Below are positions 1 through 10,266 of a DNA stretch of 64,000 nt, piece after piece. The notes beneath the pieces were generated by a model that saw only the letters and a program-made list of their open reading frames with translations, was not told where the DNA came from and did no database searches. Made by a program: the position numbers and the translations under genes. The stretch comes from Chitinophagaceae bacterium (lineage in GTDB: Bacteria; Bacteroidota; Bacteroidia; Chitinophagales; Chitinophagaceae), in NCBI GenBank assembly GCA_003168265.1, contig PMSV01000015.1:1-64000 (forward strand). Reading direction: 5' to 3'. Position 1 is the first letter of the stretch. Each line of letters opens with the position of its first letter.

Positions 1-1960
1 CGCTCACGCTGTTTGTTGCAGTGCCGTTTGCTATTGCTCCTGTCGTCACCACCGTCAAAGTAGTACCTGGGCTTGTTGTACTCGGAGGCCCCGCAACGAA
101 CTGGACAGTGGCCGGGCTCCCGTTTGTGATATTGCTTCCGCCAACCGTTGCCGTGATGCCCACATTGCCGGCTACCGTACTGGTTAGGGTAATTATCGCT
201 ACTCCGCTTGCATTCGTTGTCACTGTTGAGCTACCTACGATTGTTCCGGTACCGCTTGCAATGGCGAAAGTAACTGAAGTATTGGCCACGGGGTTGCCAT
301 TGGCATCCGTGATCGTTGCGCTCACGCTGTTGGTTGCAGTTCCATTCGCAACAGCACCCGTCGTCACTACCGTCAATTTAGTTGCAGGGCTGGTCGTACT
401 CGGAGCCCCAGCTACGAATTGAACTGTGGCTGGACTACCGTTCGTGATGGCAGAACCTCCCACTGTCGCCGTAATGCCCACATTGCCGGCTACTGTACTA
501 GTTAAAGTTATGGTTGCTACTCCGCTTGCATTGGTCGTAACGGTAGCACTGCCTACTATTGTTCCAGTTCCGCTCGCGATCGTAAAAGTCACTGAAGCAT
601 TGGGAACCGGGTTGCCATTTGCATCTGTGATCGTTGCGCTCACGCTATTTGTTGCAGTTCCGTTCGCAACAGCACCCGTCGTCACTACCGTCAGGGTCGT
701 ACCCGGACTGGTCGTGCTCGGAGCACCCGCAACGAATTGAACAGTGGCTGGGCTCCCGTTAGTAATATTATTTCCATTCACCGTCGCTGTGAGACCCACA
801 TTGCCGGCTACCGTACTGGTTAAAGTAATTGTCGCTACTCCGCTTGCATTGGTCGTAACGGTAGCACTGCCTACTATTGTTCCAGTGCCGCTTGCAATGG
901 CGAAAGTAACTGAAGTATTGGCCACGGGGTTGCCATTGGCATCCGTAATCGTGGCGCTCACACTGTTTGTTGCAGTTCCGTTAGCAACAGCACCCGTCGT
1001 CACTACCGTCAATTTAGTTGCAGGACTGGTCGTACTGGGGGGCCCGGCTACAAATTGAACTGTGGCTGGGCTGCCGTTAGTGATTGCGCTTCCCCCAACC
1101 GTCGCTGTGATGCCTACGGATCCGGCCACTGTACTGGTTAAAGCAATTGTAGCCACACCACTTGCATTGGTTGTCACAGTCCCGCTGCCGACAAATGTGC
1201 CGGTGCCGCTGGCAATGGAAAAAGTGACTGAGGCATTAGGCACAGGATTGCCAAATGCATCCACAATGGTTGCACTCACACTGTTGGTAGCCGTGCCGTT
1301 TGCTATTGCTCCTGTCGTTACTACAGTAAGATTTGTGCCTGCCGAACCGGTACTAGGGGCTCCCGCAACGAACAGTACTGTAGCGGGACTCCCTGTCGTG
1401 ATAGAAGCACCTCCGACTGTCGCCGTAATGCCTACAGAGCCCGCTACCGTGCTCGTTAGGGAAATAGTTGCTATCCCACTGGAATTCGTGGTAACGGTAC
1501 TGGATCCGACAAAGGTTCCATTACCGCTGGAAATCGTAAATGTTACTGTTGCATTCGGAACTGCATTACCGAATGAATCTACAATAGCGGCTTCTACAGT
1601 ATTGGTAGCCGTTCCGTTGGCTACAGCTCCTGTTGTCACAACAGAAAGGCTGCTAAGGGAAGCATCCGGATTGCCTGGTACAAATATGACGAGGGCCGGG
1701 GTTCCAAAGATGATAGATTGGCCATTGACCTTCGCAGTGATTGAAGCGGTTCCCGCAATCGTACTGGTTAAGGTAATGATCGCATCTCCATTCACGTCCG
1801 TAAATGCACCAATGCCGCCAGTGGCCCCGTTTATCGTGAAAACCACCTGCTGGTTGACCACGGGATTGCCATTGGAATCCACGATCTGGGCTTCTACGGT
1901 ATTGGTAGCGACTCCATTGGCGACGGCGTCATTGACAAGTATAATGAGTTTGGTATTGGG
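1..1960 (-). repeat. 318-bp tandem repeats coding Big_1 domains
   Basis: The same coding block recurs every 318 bp (for example at about 319, 637, 955 and 1273), with very high nucleotide identity between the copies nearest the left edge. The copies near the start of the gene (about 1590 and 1890) are more diverged. This gradient suggests recent duplication or gene conversion in the body of the protein and an older N-terminal repeat. Confidence 0.85.
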
Positions 1961-2182
1961 ATTATTGAGGTCGGGAATATTGAAAAAATCTTTTCTGGGT
2001 CCGCCGATTCCGGCAGGAGCAGCATAGGAATTGAAAGAAAAAAGGCCAATCGCCCCAAAACAAAATGCCATCAGGATGGACATCATATCAATCCTGAATA
2101 TTCTTTTACGCCCGTTGGCTGAGAATTTTGCTTTGGGTTTTAGAAAGCAACACATTGGATACGAGGTTTTAATCTGAATCAT
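1..2182 (-). CDS. Secreted Big_1 (invasin-type Ig-like) repeat protein, N-terminal part
   Basis: The gene runs off the left edge, so only its N-terminal 727 codons are visible. Read on the minus strand, it starts with a positively charged stretch, a hydrophobic segment (MSILMAFCFGAIGLFSF) and an AYAA/APAG-like cleavage site, which is a signal peptide. About six and a half repeats of roughly 106 residues follow. Each contains the bacterial Ig-like domain 1 signatures NGTATNSVSATITDANGNPV, TNASGVATITLTSTVAG and TVQFVAG. The plus-strand open frames here are antisense shadows. ATG 2182 is the first in-frame start after a stop. The internal ATG at 2086 has AGGAT just upstream and would give a more usual signal peptide. 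Such proteins are surface adhesins or cell-wall stalks. A C-terminal sorting domain would lie outside the window, so the role is inferred. Confidence 0.88.
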   Translation of the reverse strand, partial: MIQIKTSYPMCCFLKPKAKFSANGRKRIFRIDMMSILMAFCFGAIGLFSFNSYAAPAGIGGPRKDFFNIPDLNNPNTKLIILVNDAVANGVATNTVEAQIVDSNGNPVVNQQVVFTINGATGGIGAFTDVNGDAIITLTSTIAGTASITAKVNGQSIIFGTPALVIFVPGNPDASLSSLSVVTTGAVANGTATNTVEAAIVDSFGNAVPNATVTFTISSGNGTFVGSSTVTTNSSGIATISLTSTVAGSVGITATVGGASITTGSPATVLFVAGAPSTGSAGTNLTVVTTGAIANGTATNSVSATIVDAFGNPVPNASVTFSIASGTGTFVGSGTVTTNASGVATIALTSTVAGSVGITATVGGSAITNGSPATVQFVAGPPSTTSPATKLTVVTTGAVANGTATNSVSATITDANGNPVANTSVTFAIASGTGTIVGSATVTTNASGVATITLTSTVAGNVGLTATVNGNNITNGSPATVQFVAGAPSTTSPGTTLTVVTTGAVANGTATNSVSATITDANGNPVPNASVTFTIASGTGTIVGSATVTTNASGVATITLTSTVAGNVGITATVGGSAITNGSPATVQFVAGAPSTTSPATKLTVVTTGAVANGTATNSVSATITDANGNPVANTSVTFAIASGTGTIVGSSTVTTNASGVAIITLTSTVAGNVGITATVGGSNITNGSPATVQFVAGPPSTTSPGTTLTVVTTGAIANGTATNSVS

Positions 2183-2796
2183 ATTTTCTGTTCATCATTG
2201 ATGAAGCCCCGGAACACATTCCTCTGGAAATAAGCATAACTCAGAAATTTCCTTTCATGCCCACTCTCTGCGTGAACATGCTGTTGAATTGAACCATGCA
2301 TTGAACCGTAAAATTGCAGCTTTCTCTTTGCCCTTTTGCAAAATAGAGACAAATGGAGGGTGGTGTAGAGTTGGGCTTCATGATATGGATTTTCGTCTGT
2401 TTTGGCTCTTGGTTGTATTTCCCTGAAAGATCTTTTTCAGAGAATCATTCCAACAAAGCTGGGTTTAAAAATATATATTTTATAGGGAATCTGCTAATCA
2501 ACTCCGATTATGAGCGCTTTCCTTAAAAACCCGGAGCAACTCAACGGAATGACTGCAATCCGAACTTATATTAACTGATTTTCAGGAATTTTAGTGTGTA
2601 TCCGTCTGAAACCTTCCGCGGGTACCTAAAAAAATCACCCGGGCCCTTTATTACGACATATGATCGTAAAAATGAGTTAATTACATAATACAGGAATATA
2701 TTTTTGAGAATAGGACCGTTTTTATTTCCAAATAGCCTTCTGATGACCGGTTTTACGAGTCATATTCTAATTTTATTAATTATGTATATTCAATCC
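2183..2796. other. Intergenic region, no gene seen
   Basis: This is 614 bp between the starting Big_1 gene and the end of the permease array, both on the minus strand. It is AT-rich with scattered stops in all frames. I could not identify a gene, an RNA or a clear promoter. It should contain the promoter of the Big_1 gene, but no clean TAnnTTTG box is visible. Confidence 0.5.
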
Positions 2797-5262
2797 CTAT
2801 TCTGATCTCAAACTGCCGACCGGATTGGCACAGGCTGCTTTTAATGCCTGGATGCAGATCGTTAACAGGGCAATAGTTAAGGATAAAAATCCTGCAAATC
2901 CAAAAATCCACCAGCTCATGGTTGTCCGGTATGCAAAGTTTTGAAGCCATCCTTCCATGATCCACCAGGCGAGAGGGCAGGCGATCAATATCGAAATAAA
3001 AACAAGGCCGATAAAATCGCCCGATAAGAGGACTATTACTCCGGTTACCGAAGCTCCAAGAACTTTGCGGATGCCAATTTCCTTTGTACGTTGAGCAGTG
3101 GCAAATAGAGCCAGTCCAAGAAGCCCGATACATGCAATGAAAATGGCAAATGCCGAGAAAATGCCCGATAGCTTCCCAAAAAGCTGGTCATTTGCATATA
3201 GCTCTCTGAAATGTTCATCAAGAAAATAATAATCAAACAGGTTTCCCGGAAAATAGGCATCGTAGGTTTTTTTAATGGATTCGACAACAGAAGGAAGATT
3301 TCCGGGACTGACCCTGACGAAAATGGAGCTATTGCTACTATAGGCTGGCAGAAACTGGGTTGGCTCAATCCTATAATGCAGAGACTTCTGGTGGTAATCC
3401 TGTACCACCCCGATCACATCCCATTTACGCCCCGCTCTCAGGATCGTATTGCCAATGGCAGCTTCGGGGGAAACAAATCCGAGCAATTTAACTGCGCTTT
3501 CATTAAGAAGGAGATTATGCAGCTTGCCGAAATCGGGATTGAAATCAGTATAACTAAAATCCCTTCCTGCAATGATATGGATCCCGAACAACTTCAGAAA
3601 ACCAATGCTGATACCTGTATGACGAAGGGTATAATGGATGGATGCGTCCTGGCCTGGCCTGCGTACATTGAAGCTCCTGCCCATCTCGTCCCCTGGCACT
3701 GACCAGGAATTAGCGACTCCCTCTACGCCGGGAATCTTTTTCAGTTCGGTCGAAAAGCTGTTCTCGTGATCGATAAAACTTGAGTCAAAGGAACTAAGAC
3801 TGGGAGGATTCAATACTACTACCTGGGAAAGTTGAATTCCCAGGTTCTGGCTGTTGACATAGTTCATTTGTTTGTAAACGATCATGGAACCGATGATCAG
3901 CGTGACAGTAATTGCGAATTGTCCTATCACAAGGGCTTTTCGAAGAAAAATGCCCTTTGCTGAGCCCGTAAACCTCCCTTTAAGAACCAGCGCGGGACGG
4001 AAGGAAGATAAAATGAAGGCCGGATAAAAACCTGAGACCAATATGCCGGTAATAAATATAAATGACAGCAGGACCGGCAGAGTATACCCACTCAAACCTC
4101 TTTCGAAAAGGTAGGAAAGGGAAAGGGGTTGACCCAGCAATTGGTTAAAGGAAGGTTGAATAGCGATTACCAGTAACAGGGCAAGGATCACTGAAATTAG
4201 GTTGATCAGGAAGGATTCCGCAAGGAATTGACGAATCAGTTGCGCCCTGGTCGCTCCGGATACCTTTCTTACCCCGACTTCCCTGGCCCTTTCCAGGGAC
4301 TTGGCAGTGGATAGGTTGACGTAATTGACCCATGCTATCGCCATAATAAGAAAGGCAATCAGGAGCAGCCCCCAGACTACCGTGGCAGAAGCAGTATCCC
4401 CGATCTCATATTCAAAATCAGAATAAAGATGGGCTCTGCTGAGGGGTTGCAGGTAGAATTTTTCGACACTGCCGGACACCTTATTGCCATGAAAATGCCG
4501 CTGACTGAAGGCTTCCAGTTTGGATTGAAGGGCTTTATAATCGCTTCCGTGACGGAGCTGGATATAATGCCAGAAATCGGATTGAGTAAAATCATAATCA
4601 GCCTCCTTATAAGGGCTTTTATTCATCGGAGAATAAACCGTGGAATAGGAAACCAGAATATCGAAATGAAGATGCGAATTTTTGGGTGCATCGAGGCATA
4701 TCCCTACGATTTTAAAAGGCATGGAATCATCTGACACCCTTATGGTTTTTCCAAATGCAGAACTATAATCGTGGCTATGCAAATTCAATATTTTCCGGGC
4801 AGTTGTCTCTGAAAGAATGGCTTCATAAGGGTTAGTAAGAACTGACTTCGGGTCGCCCGCGATCAGGGGATAGCTGAACATGGAAAAAAAACTGGGGTCC
4901 ACCCCCAATACCTGCTGGGCGCCGATCTTTTTATCTGCCGCTGAAATGATGCAATTTCCGAAAGGTTCCACACGCACATGGTTGATGACTTCGGGGTAAT
5001 CATCCTGCATGGCTTTTCCGATAGCGGAATAGGTAATGGTGCCATGTTGGATCAGCTTACCGTTCTGATAGCGGTCGTTATAGACCCTGTAGATATCTCC
5101 GGCATTTCGGTTGAACTGATCGAAACTAAGATGGAAACTAACATATTGGAGAATGAGTAGGCATGCTGCCATACCAAGGGAAAGGCCTGCAATATTAATC
5201 GCCGAAAAGACCTTATTTTTTTTAAGATTTCTGATAGCGGTCTTGAAATAGTTTCGAAACAT
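2797..5262 (-). CDS. FtsX/MacB-type ABC transporter permease (1 of 4)
   Basis: About 821 residues. It starts MFRNYFKTAIRNLKKNK, the usual cytoplasmic amphipathic start of Bacteroidota MacB_PCD/FtsX permeases, followed by one membrane helix (INIAGLSLGMAACLLIL). A periplasmic MacB_PCD domain (about residues 50-240), a three-helix FtsX domain (about 285-400), a second periplasmic domain and a second FtsX domain (about 680-800) follow. It ends in ANPVGSLRSE. The conserved EVGVRKVSGA and EIGIRKVLGA loops are the sites that normally contact the ATPase. An in-frame TTG at 5286 exists, but ATG 5262 matches the family start. It lies 35 bp behind the upstream permease and is probably co-transcribed with it. 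The substrate is unknown; relatives export lipoproteins, peptides or drugs, or transmit mechanical signals. No ATPase gene is adjacent. Confidence 0.93.
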   Translation of the reverse strand: MFRNYFKTAIRNLKKNKVFSAINIAGLSLGMAACLLILQYVSFHLSFDQFNRNAGDIYRVYNDRYQNGKLIQHGTITYSAIGKAMQDDYPEVINHVRVEPFGNCIISAADKKIGAQQVLGVDPSFFSMFSYPLIAGDPKSVLTNPYEAILSETTARKILNLHSHDYSSAFGKTIRVSDDSMPFKIVGICLDAPKNSHLHFDILVSYSTVYSPMNKSPYKEADYDFTQSDFWHYIQLRHGSDYKALQSKLEAFSQRHFHGNKVSGSVEKFYLQPLSRAHLYSDFEYEIGDTASATVVWGLLLIAFLIMAIAWVNYVNLSTAKSLERAREVGVRKVSGATRAQLIRQFLAESFLINLISVILALLLVIAIQPSFNQLLGQPLSLSYLFERGLSGYTLPVLLSFIFITGILVSGFYPAFILSSFRPALVLKGRFTGSAKGIFLRKALVIGQFAITVTLIIGSMIVYKQMNYVNSQNLGIQLSQVVVLNPPSLSSFDSSFIDHENSFSTELKKIPGVEGVANSWSVPGDEMGRSFNVRRPGQDASIHYTLRHTGISIGFLKLFGIHIIAGRDFSYTDFNPDFGKLHNLLLNESAVKLLGFVSPEAAIGNTILRAGRKWDVIGVVQDYHQKSLHYRIEPTQFLPAYSSNSSIFVRVSPGNLPSVVESIKKTYDAYFPGNLFDYYFLDEHFRELYANDQLFGKLSGIFSAFAIFIACIGLLGLALFATAQRTKEIGIRKVLGASVTGVIVLLSGDFIGLVFISILIACPLAWWIMEGWLQNFAYRTTMSWWIFGFAGFLSLTIALLTICIQALKAACANPVGSLRSE

Positions 5263-5297
5263 TTTAATGATTTTTAAAATGATCAATAAAGTTCAAA

Positions 5298-7664
5298 TCA
5301 CTCCGAACGCAGGCTCTTGACCGGGTTGGCCATCGCCGCCTTGAGTGCCTGAAAGCTCACGGTTAATAGGGCGATCATTATGGCAACAGAACCCGCCGAG
5401 ACAAAGATCCACCAGCCTATGGGTACATGATAGGCATATTGGCTGAGCCATTCGCCCATTGCCCACCAGGCCAGGGGCGATGCTACCAGAATGGCGATGG
5501 CGACCTGCTTCAAAAAATCGCTTGAAAGCAAGACAACGATGCCCAGTGCCGAAGCTCCCAAGACTTTTCTGATGCCGATTTCCTTGATCCTGCTCTGTGC
5601 TAAATAGGTTGCCAGGCCGAATAAGCCTATGCAGGAAATGAAAATGGTCAGCCCGGCAAAAAAAGCAGTCAGTTTTCCTGTCGTTTCTTCGTCCTCAAAT
5701 TTTTTTGCATATTCCTTGTCAATAAAATGGTACTCGAACGGAAAAAGCGGGTTGTATTTTTTGAAAACGGCTTCGGCCGCTTGAAGGGCCTTGGCTGTAG
5801 GCATGGTTCCATTCAGGCGGATGTGGATCAGGTTAAACCAATTTGCCTTGGGCCCCTGAATGACCATGGGTTTGATCGGGTCATAGGGAGATTGAAGTAT
5901 AAAGTCCTTGATCACACCGATCACATGCCAGTCCGTGCCCCAGGCTCCATAATCAATGATCTGACCGATAGGGTTCCTGAAACCCATTGTCTTGGCAGCG
6001 GTTTCATTTAGCAGGACAGCATTGGAATCGGTAGGATAATTTTTCAAATCGATATCCCGCCCTTCAACTAACTGCAAGCTGGCCGTTTGAACCAGATTCC
6101 CATCGCTCATAAAAAAATTAAATTCAGTCCTGTCATTGGGGTTTTTCCCATGCCAGTCTGCTCCCCCCGAACTCCATCCTTCCGTTAGCGGAGCGCTGCA
6201 CTTGCTTATTGCAATAGCGATCCCCTGACCCATCAGTTCATCTTTTATCAATTGATAGTTCTTACTTATATCTCCTGAAAGAAAGGTATATATCACGTGG
6301 TCTTTTTTATACCCTGCTTCCCGCTCCTGGGCATAATCAACCTGGTTCCTGATGATGAGTGTGCAGATGACCAGGGCTATAGAAATAGTAAACTGCAGTA
6401 CCACCAGGACCCTCCTCGGTGTAATCAAAGCCCCTGGCTTGTTCACTCCGGATTTTAAAACCAGCACGGGTCTGAAAGAGGAAAGATAAAAAGCAGGATA
6501 ACTGCCTGCAAGTATCCCCGTGAGAAGTAAAAAACCCGCAAACAGGATCCAGAATAAGGGACTTTGAAAATCAATATAAAGCTGTTTATTGGTGAGTTCA
6601 TTAAAATAAGGGAGTGAGAGCTTAACAATAAAAAGAGCAATCCCTCCGGAAAGGCAGGCCATAAAAACGCTCTCTCCCAAAAACTGTCCGACCAGGGCTC
6701 CTCGATGAGCTCCCGCTACTTTTCTGATACCCACTTCCTTTGCCCTTTTCTCACTGCTGGCCGTGCTGAGGTTCATAAAATTGATGCAGGCGATCAGCAG
6801 GATAAAAACGGCGATGATCAAAAATACCCGGACCCTTTCAATCCGGCCTCCGGCCGGAACCCCATTCTCAAAATTTCCAAATAACCGCAAACGACTCATC
6901 GGATAAAGAAAGCTCTCGACCGTGGTACCCTTCCCGCAATGATCCTTTATAATATTCCTGATCTTGTAATTGAGATCGGCCAATTTCACATGAGGTTTAA
7001 GCAGCACATAATTCTTCGTGGAATTGTTTTCCCAACTGCTATCGTCCTGACCCGTGTCATGCATATAAGACCAGGGAAGCAGGAATTCAAAATCGAACTG
7101 GGTATTGTTCGGAAGATCTTTCATCACACCACTGACCTGATAAGGGTATCTGTTATCGATAAGAATGCTCTTGCCCTTAGGGTCTTCCTCCCCAAAAAGT
7201 TTACGGGCCAGTTTTTCAGTAATGACGATATCCCCCGGATGGTTCAGTGCGATATTGGGGTCTCCCTGCTCAAATGGGAGTCCGAACATGGTCAGAAAAT
7301 CAGGATCAACCATGCTTCCCTTTATGTTCATTTTCTTATCGCCGATTGAAAATAGCAGGGTCTCATCCCATCCGACCCGGGTGGCTTTTTCAATTTCAGG
7401 ATATTCCAGTTTCAATCCTCCGGCAAGCGACTTTGGTGTGATATTCCAGCAATCGATCCCCTTATTGCCCTTGTCCCGGTTCCAGCATTGGTAAAGCCGG
7501 TCGGCATTCGGATAAAAGCGGTCATAGCTCCATTCATTGGCTACCCATAATAATATGAGAAGGGCCGTAGCCATTCCAATCGAAAGTCCGCTGATATTAA
7601 TCAGGGCAAAACCCTTGTGCTTTTGCAGATTCCTGTAACTGAGTAAGAAAAAATTCCTGATCAT
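5298..7664 (-). CDS. FtsX/MacB-type ABC transporter permease (2 of 4)
   Basis: 788 residues with the same plan as its neighbours: start MIRNFFLLSYRNLQKHKGF, first helix, MacB_PCD periplasmic domain, FtsX helices, repeat of both, and the terminal ANPVKSLRSE. The coupling loops read EVGIRKVAGA and EIGIRKVLGA. The start is ATG, and a Bacteroidota-type promoter lies about 50-85 bp upstream (7718-7749). It is the first gene of a likely two-gene transcript with the downstream permease. It is a paralogue rather than a near-identical duplicate, so the array looks old. The substrate cannot be told from sequence. Confidence 0.93.
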   Translation of the reverse strand: MIRNFFLLSYRNLQKHKGFALINISGLSIGMATALLILLWVANEWSYDRFYPNADRLYQCWNRDKGNKGIDCWNITPKSLAGGLKLEYPEIEKATRVGWDETLLFSIGDKKMNIKGSMVDPDFLTMFGLPFEQGDPNIALNHPGDIVITEKLARKLFGEEDPKGKSILIDNRYPYQVSGVMKDLPNNTQFDFEFLLPWSYMHDTGQDDSSWENNSTKNYVLLKPHVKLADLNYKIRNIIKDHCGKGTTVESFLYPMSRLRLFGNFENGVPAGGRIERVRVFLIIAVFILLIACINFMNLSTASSEKRAKEVGIRKVAGAHRGALVGQFLGESVFMACLSGGIALFIVKLSLPYFNELTNKQLYIDFQSPLFWILFAGFLLLTGILAGSYPAFYLSSFRPVLVLKSGVNKPGALITPRRVLVVLQFTISIALVICTLIIRNQVDYAQEREAGYKKDHVIYTFLSGDISKNYQLIKDELMGQGIAIAISKCSAPLTEGWSSGGADWHGKNPNDRTEFNFFMSDGNLVQTASLQLVEGRDIDLKNYPTDSNAVLLNETAAKTMGFRNPIGQIIDYGAWGTDWHVIGVIKDFILQSPYDPIKPMVIQGPKANWFNLIHIRLNGTMPTAKALQAAEAVFKKYNPLFPFEYHFIDKEYAKKFEDEETTGKLTAFFAGLTIFISCIGLFGLATYLAQSRIKEIGIRKVLGASALGIVVLLSSDFLKQVAIAILVASPLAWWAMGEWLSQYAYHVPIGWWIFVSAGSVAIMIALLTVSFQALKAAMANPVKSLRSE

Positions 7665-7717
7665 GGATCCTGGTTTTAGGTGATGAAACCGGGCATTGGC
7701 ATTTTGTCATATATTGG

Positions 7718-7749
7718 TAAATCTATATTGCCAGGCTCCATCTGACAAA
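7718..7749 (-). promoter_or_regulatory. Bacteroidota-type promoter for permeases 2 and 1
   Basis: On the minus strand TTTG is followed after 20 bases by TAGATTTA, which matches the TTTG-N19/20-TAnnTTTG pattern at all but the last base. It sits about 54 bp before the ATG at 7664, inside the 118-bp gap after the third permease gene. Confidence 0.5.
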
Positions 7750-7782
7750 CAGAAAAAACTATAAATAATATTCTTAGAAAGG

Positions 7783-10173
7783 CTATTCTGTTCTAAGGCT
7801 TTTTATAGGATTCGCCAATGCAGCCTTCATTGCCTGAAAGCTTATCGTAAATAAAGTGATCAGCACAGCCCCAAGACCGGAAGCTGCAAAAATCCACCAG
7901 GACAAGGCGGTGCGTAATTCATAACTCAATAGCCAATTGTACATTAAATAATAAGCTATTGGTACAGCAATCAGCAAGGAAACGATGATCAATAGCACGA
8001 AATCCTTGGACAATAATCCCCATAGATTAAACATGGATGCACCCAAAACCTTTCTCACCCCGATTTCCTTGGTTCGTTGCTCTGCCATGAAGGATGCCAT
8101 TCCAAACAATCCCAGGCAACTTATGAATATCGCCAGCACTGCAAAAACGCTTGCGATCTTTCCTATGCGCACTTCATCGCCGAATTTTCTCTGGTATTCG
8201 CTATCTACAAAATTGTATTCAAATGGACTTGAAGGAGCGTATTTTTTAAAAACAGCAGCTATCTTTTCAAGAGCGGCGCTGGTACCCATTTGCGAATTAA
8301 TCCTGATATTCACATGAAAGGTCTTTTCATTGTCCGGGATATAAATAGTTTCTTTCACGTGACGATATGGCGATTGCATGAGCATATCTTTTACGATGCC
8401 CACAACGGTAAAGGAAGTCGTTTTTCCAAACAGGGTCTCTTTGATCTCCATGCCCACAGGGTTTTTAATTCCCATGTATTTTACCATGCTCTCATTCAGG
8501 ATCACGGAATTGGAATCTGCCGCAAATTCCCGGGAAAGATCCCTCCCTTCAATGATTTGCCATCCTACCGTTTTCCCGTATTCCGGATTAATATAAGCTT
8601 TCCCTATCCAGAAATTCTGATCAATGGCCCTTCCATTCCACTCAAAACCGTTTGAAGCAAAACCAAGCATTGTAACGGGATTTAAGGTTTCGGCCATTTC
8701 TGTTACGGCACCGGTATTTTTCAAATCCTGTCTGACCACTTCGATATGATTATGTATTTCATCGGTAGGCGTCGTCAGGGACAATAAACCGTCCCGCTTA
8801 TACCCTGCCGGGCGATCTTCTCCTAATTTAATTTGCCGGTAGATGATAATGACTCCGATAATCAGGATGATTGAAACGGTAAATTGCAGGACCACGAGAA
8901 TTTTTCTTGGAACTGAAGCGTAACGTCCTGCACGAAAGGTCCCTTTCAGGATTTTTACCGGCTTAAAAGCCGATAAATAAAACGCAGGATAGCTTCCCGC
9001 TATCAAACCCGTGATCAGACTGAAGCCAATCCCCATCAACCAAAAGAAAGGATTGGTCCATGGCATGGTCATTTTTTTATCAGCCACTTCATTAAAGAAA
9101 GGCAGCAATAGTTGAACAAGGATCAGGCACAATACGAAAGAAAAGGAGACCACCAGCAGGGATTCGATCAGAAATTGTTTTATCAATTGATTGCGTAAAG
9201 AACCAATGGCTTTTCGGATGCCCACTTCTTTTGCTCGTTTCTCTGCACGGGCAGTCGCAAGATTCATAAAATTGATACAGGCCAGAAGCAATACAAAAAG
9301 CCCGACTGCTCCAAATATCCAAACAAATTGCGCGCTCTTTCCAATCGGAGCCCCATTGTCATAGTCTGAGTAAAGATGGAATTTGCTCAACGGCAAAAGA
9401 AAAACCTGCGGATGCGATTTTGCTGCGTTTTGATCGACCCTGTTCAGTTTCAGGTTCCTGATATCATGAGAAACCACATTCATTTTGGCATTATCCGCGA
9501 TTTGCACATAGGTTTGAAAACCGTCCTGCTCCCAGCTATCTTTTTTGAACCAGGGGCTGCTCGCCACATACAATTGCCATGGAGCAATAAATTCCATATC
9601 TGAAAAATCCGTATTGTAAGGTAGATCCTCATAAACCCCAGTCACGATGACATTGTCCTTATTATCCATCTTTATGATCTTCCCCATCGGATCCTCAACA
9701 CCGAAAAGCGTATTTGCCAATGATTCGGATAGCATGATAGATGAAGGATCCTTCAACCCTGCATGTGACCCCCGGATCATTTTCAGGCTAAGCATATCCA
9801 TGATGCCAGGCTCAAAATAATAGCCCGTTTTCATGACATTCTTATCGCCTGCCGACAAGACCCTTTTTACAGTATTGGAAGTCATTACCACCTGCTTGAA
9901 ATCCCTACCGTAAATCCTTCTTAATTCATCGCCATAAGGCGGTGCAGTGTTGAAGTCGGTGTTTGTACCACCATTGTAGTCCGCATTCGTTAGCACCTGT
10001 GCGATACGACCATAGTTCTCAAAACTCTTATTGAAGGACAACTCATCCCAGATCCACATGCCGATCAGCATCACTACGCCCATACCAACCGCCAGCCCGC
10101 AGATATTGATTATGGAAGAAGTTTTGTTCTTCCGGAGATTTCTCCAGGCAACCTTGAAATAATTTTTTAGCAT
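7783..10173 (-). CDS. FtsX/MacB-type ABC transporter permease (3 of 4)
   Basis: About 796 residues starting MLKNYFKVAWRNLRKNKTS and ending ANPIKSLRTE, with two MacB_PCD-FtsX modules and eight predicted helices. The FtsX loops are EVGIRKAIGS and EIGVRKVLGA. The ATG at 10173 is preferred over an in-frame TTG at 10182. The gene is first in the array. Its upstream region carries a pair of 18-bp dyads shared with the distant fourth permease, suggesting its own control. The gap to the next gene contains a separate promoter, so it may be transcribed independently of permeases 1 and 2. Confidence 0.93.
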   Translation of the reverse strand: MLKNYFKVAWRNLRKNKTSSIINICGLAVGMGVVMLIGMWIWDELSFNKSFENYGRIAQVLTNADYNGGTNTDFNTAPPYGDELRRIYGRDFKQVVMTSNTVKRVLSAGDKNVMKTGYYFEPGIMDMLSLKMIRGSHAGLKDPSSIMLSESLANTLFGVEDPMGKIIKMDNKDNVIVTGVYEDLPYNTDFSDMEFIAPWQLYVASSPWFKKDSWEQDGFQTYVQIADNAKMNVVSHDIRNLKLNRVDQNAAKSHPQVFLLPLSKFHLYSDYDNGAPIGKSAQFVWIFGAVGLFVLLLACINFMNLATARAEKRAKEVGIRKAIGSLRNQLIKQFLIESLLVVSFSFVLCLILVQLLLPFFNEVADKKMTMPWTNPFFWLMGIGFSLITGLIAGSYPAFYLSAFKPVKILKGTFRAGRYASVPRKILVVLQFTVSIILIIGVIIIYRQIKLGEDRPAGYKRDGLLSLTTPTDEIHNHIEVVRQDLKNTGAVTEMAETLNPVTMLGFASNGFEWNGRAIDQNFWIGKAYINPEYGKTVGWQIIEGRDLSREFAADSNSVILNESMVKYMGIKNPVGMEIKETLFGKTTSFTVVGIVKDMLMQSPYRHVKETIYIPDNEKTFHVNIRINSQMGTSAALEKIAAVFKKYAPSSPFEYNFVDSEYQRKFGDEVRIGKIASVFAVLAIFISCLGLFGMASFMAEQRTKEIGVRKVLGASMFNLWGLLSKDFVLLIIVSLLIAVPIAYYLMYNWLLSYELRTALSWWIFAASGLGAVLITLFTISFQAMKAALANPIKSLRTE

Positions 10174-10266
10174 GGGAGACAATTAAGTTTTCAAAAAAAA
10201 GCCAATCCTATGCCCGAAATCTAGTGAATTGATTTGCAAGGAAATATCTATAGCCTAAACACCCAC

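Noticed and set aside
21-2027. Four long plus-strand open frames rich in Ala, Val, Pro and Thr
   Set aside because: They are the antisense of the Big_1 repeats; the minus strand has a signal peptide and clear domain motifs, and runs without stops to the edge.
10198-10213. Sigma-54 promoter for permease 3
   Set aside because: TTGGC-T6-TTGAA has the wrong spacing by one base and lacks the GC of the -12 box; kept only as a lead in the paired-site finding.
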